Below are positions 33,554 to 33,576 of a stretch of DNA of 33,576 bases, piece after piece. Position numbers and translations under genes: made by a program. The notes under the pieces were generated by a model. It made no database searches, was not told the DNA's origin, and saw nothing but the letters and a program-made list of their open reading frames with translations. The stretch is from Phycisphaerae bacterium (GTDB lineage: Bacteria; Planctomycetota; Phycisphaerae; UBA1845), in assembly GCA_020056715.1 (NCBI GenBank), contig JAGVHG010000070.1, positions 1-33,576 on the forward strand, read 5' to 3'. How positions within the stretch are numbered: position 1 is the first letter of the stretch; each line of letters starts with the position of its first letter.

Positions 33554-33576
33554 ATGACTGCGGAGCAGATTACCGC
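33554..33576 (+). CDS. Start of a further gene, cut by the window end
   Basis: The ATG at 33554 follows GGAGGTG by about five bases, a strong Shine-Dalgarno. Only seven codons are visible (MTAEQIT), too few to identify the product. Position suggests another member of the SDR/aldehyde dehydrogenase group. Confidence 0.55.

Overview
The window reads as chromosomal DNA of a GC-rich planctomycete, probably in or near the Phycisphaerae. No rRNA or other taxonomic marker is present, so this placement is inference. It rests on secreted proteins with DCNxNGxxDxCD-type repeats and a dockerin-like tail, a prepilin-like protein with a terminal FADGHV-type motif, a pseudopilin-like tail fused to an unrelated enzyme-like domain, and many short palindromic intergenic repeats. 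All genes look chromosomal. The only mobile-element trace is a decayed IS701-like transposase remnant.

Layout, left to right. (1) 1-3256: the 3' part of a sensor histidine kinase, a small convergent conserved gene, and a ComM/YifB AAA+ ATPase. (2) 3297-5758: an exported SxxK serine hydrolase with two tandem C-terminal domains, then a PepSY-like lipoprotein. (3) 5874-5960: tRNA-Ser(GGA), followed directly by a long inverted repeat. (4) 6069-10005, minus strand: three HtrA-like trypsin/PDZ genes with 1-4 bp overlaps. The first (promoter-proximal) has an intact His-Asp-Ser triad; the two downstream ones have lost all three catalytic residues. (5) 10397-14422: a 1341-residue secreted mosaic protein. 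(6) 14591-17128, minus strand: a Lon-like ATP-dependent protease. (7) 17408-20324: a compact plus-strand cassette of an asparagine-synthetase-like enzyme without glutaminase Cys, a radical SAM enzyme and a HAD phosphatase, bracketed by two copies of the same heptamer-based palindromic repeat. (8) 20444-25178, minus strand: a secreted helical protein, a sialidase-like/pseudopilin-tail fusion and a GH114-like lipoprotein. (9) 25365-26375: serine O-acetyltransferase behind a near-consensus promoter. (10) 26545-27288: an XRE-type HTH gene whose 3' part runs antisense through the transposase remnant. (11) 27356-29578: a PhoB/PhoR-like two-component pair. (12) 29723-30859: a prepilin-like protein. 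(13) 31057-33576: an atypical SDR, an aldehyde dehydrogenase of the 2-aminomuconate/2-hydroxymuconate semialdehyde type, and the first codons of another gene. This is probably the edge of an aromatic or kynurenine degradation cluster.

The two most interesting systems are the active-plus-two-dead HtrA operon, where the inactive members could act as PDZ adaptors or regulators of the active one, and the AsnB-like/radical SAM/HAD cassette, which looks like a small uncharacterised biosynthetic or modification module. The intergenic DNA is also notable: at least six different short palindromic repeat families occur in 33.6 kb.
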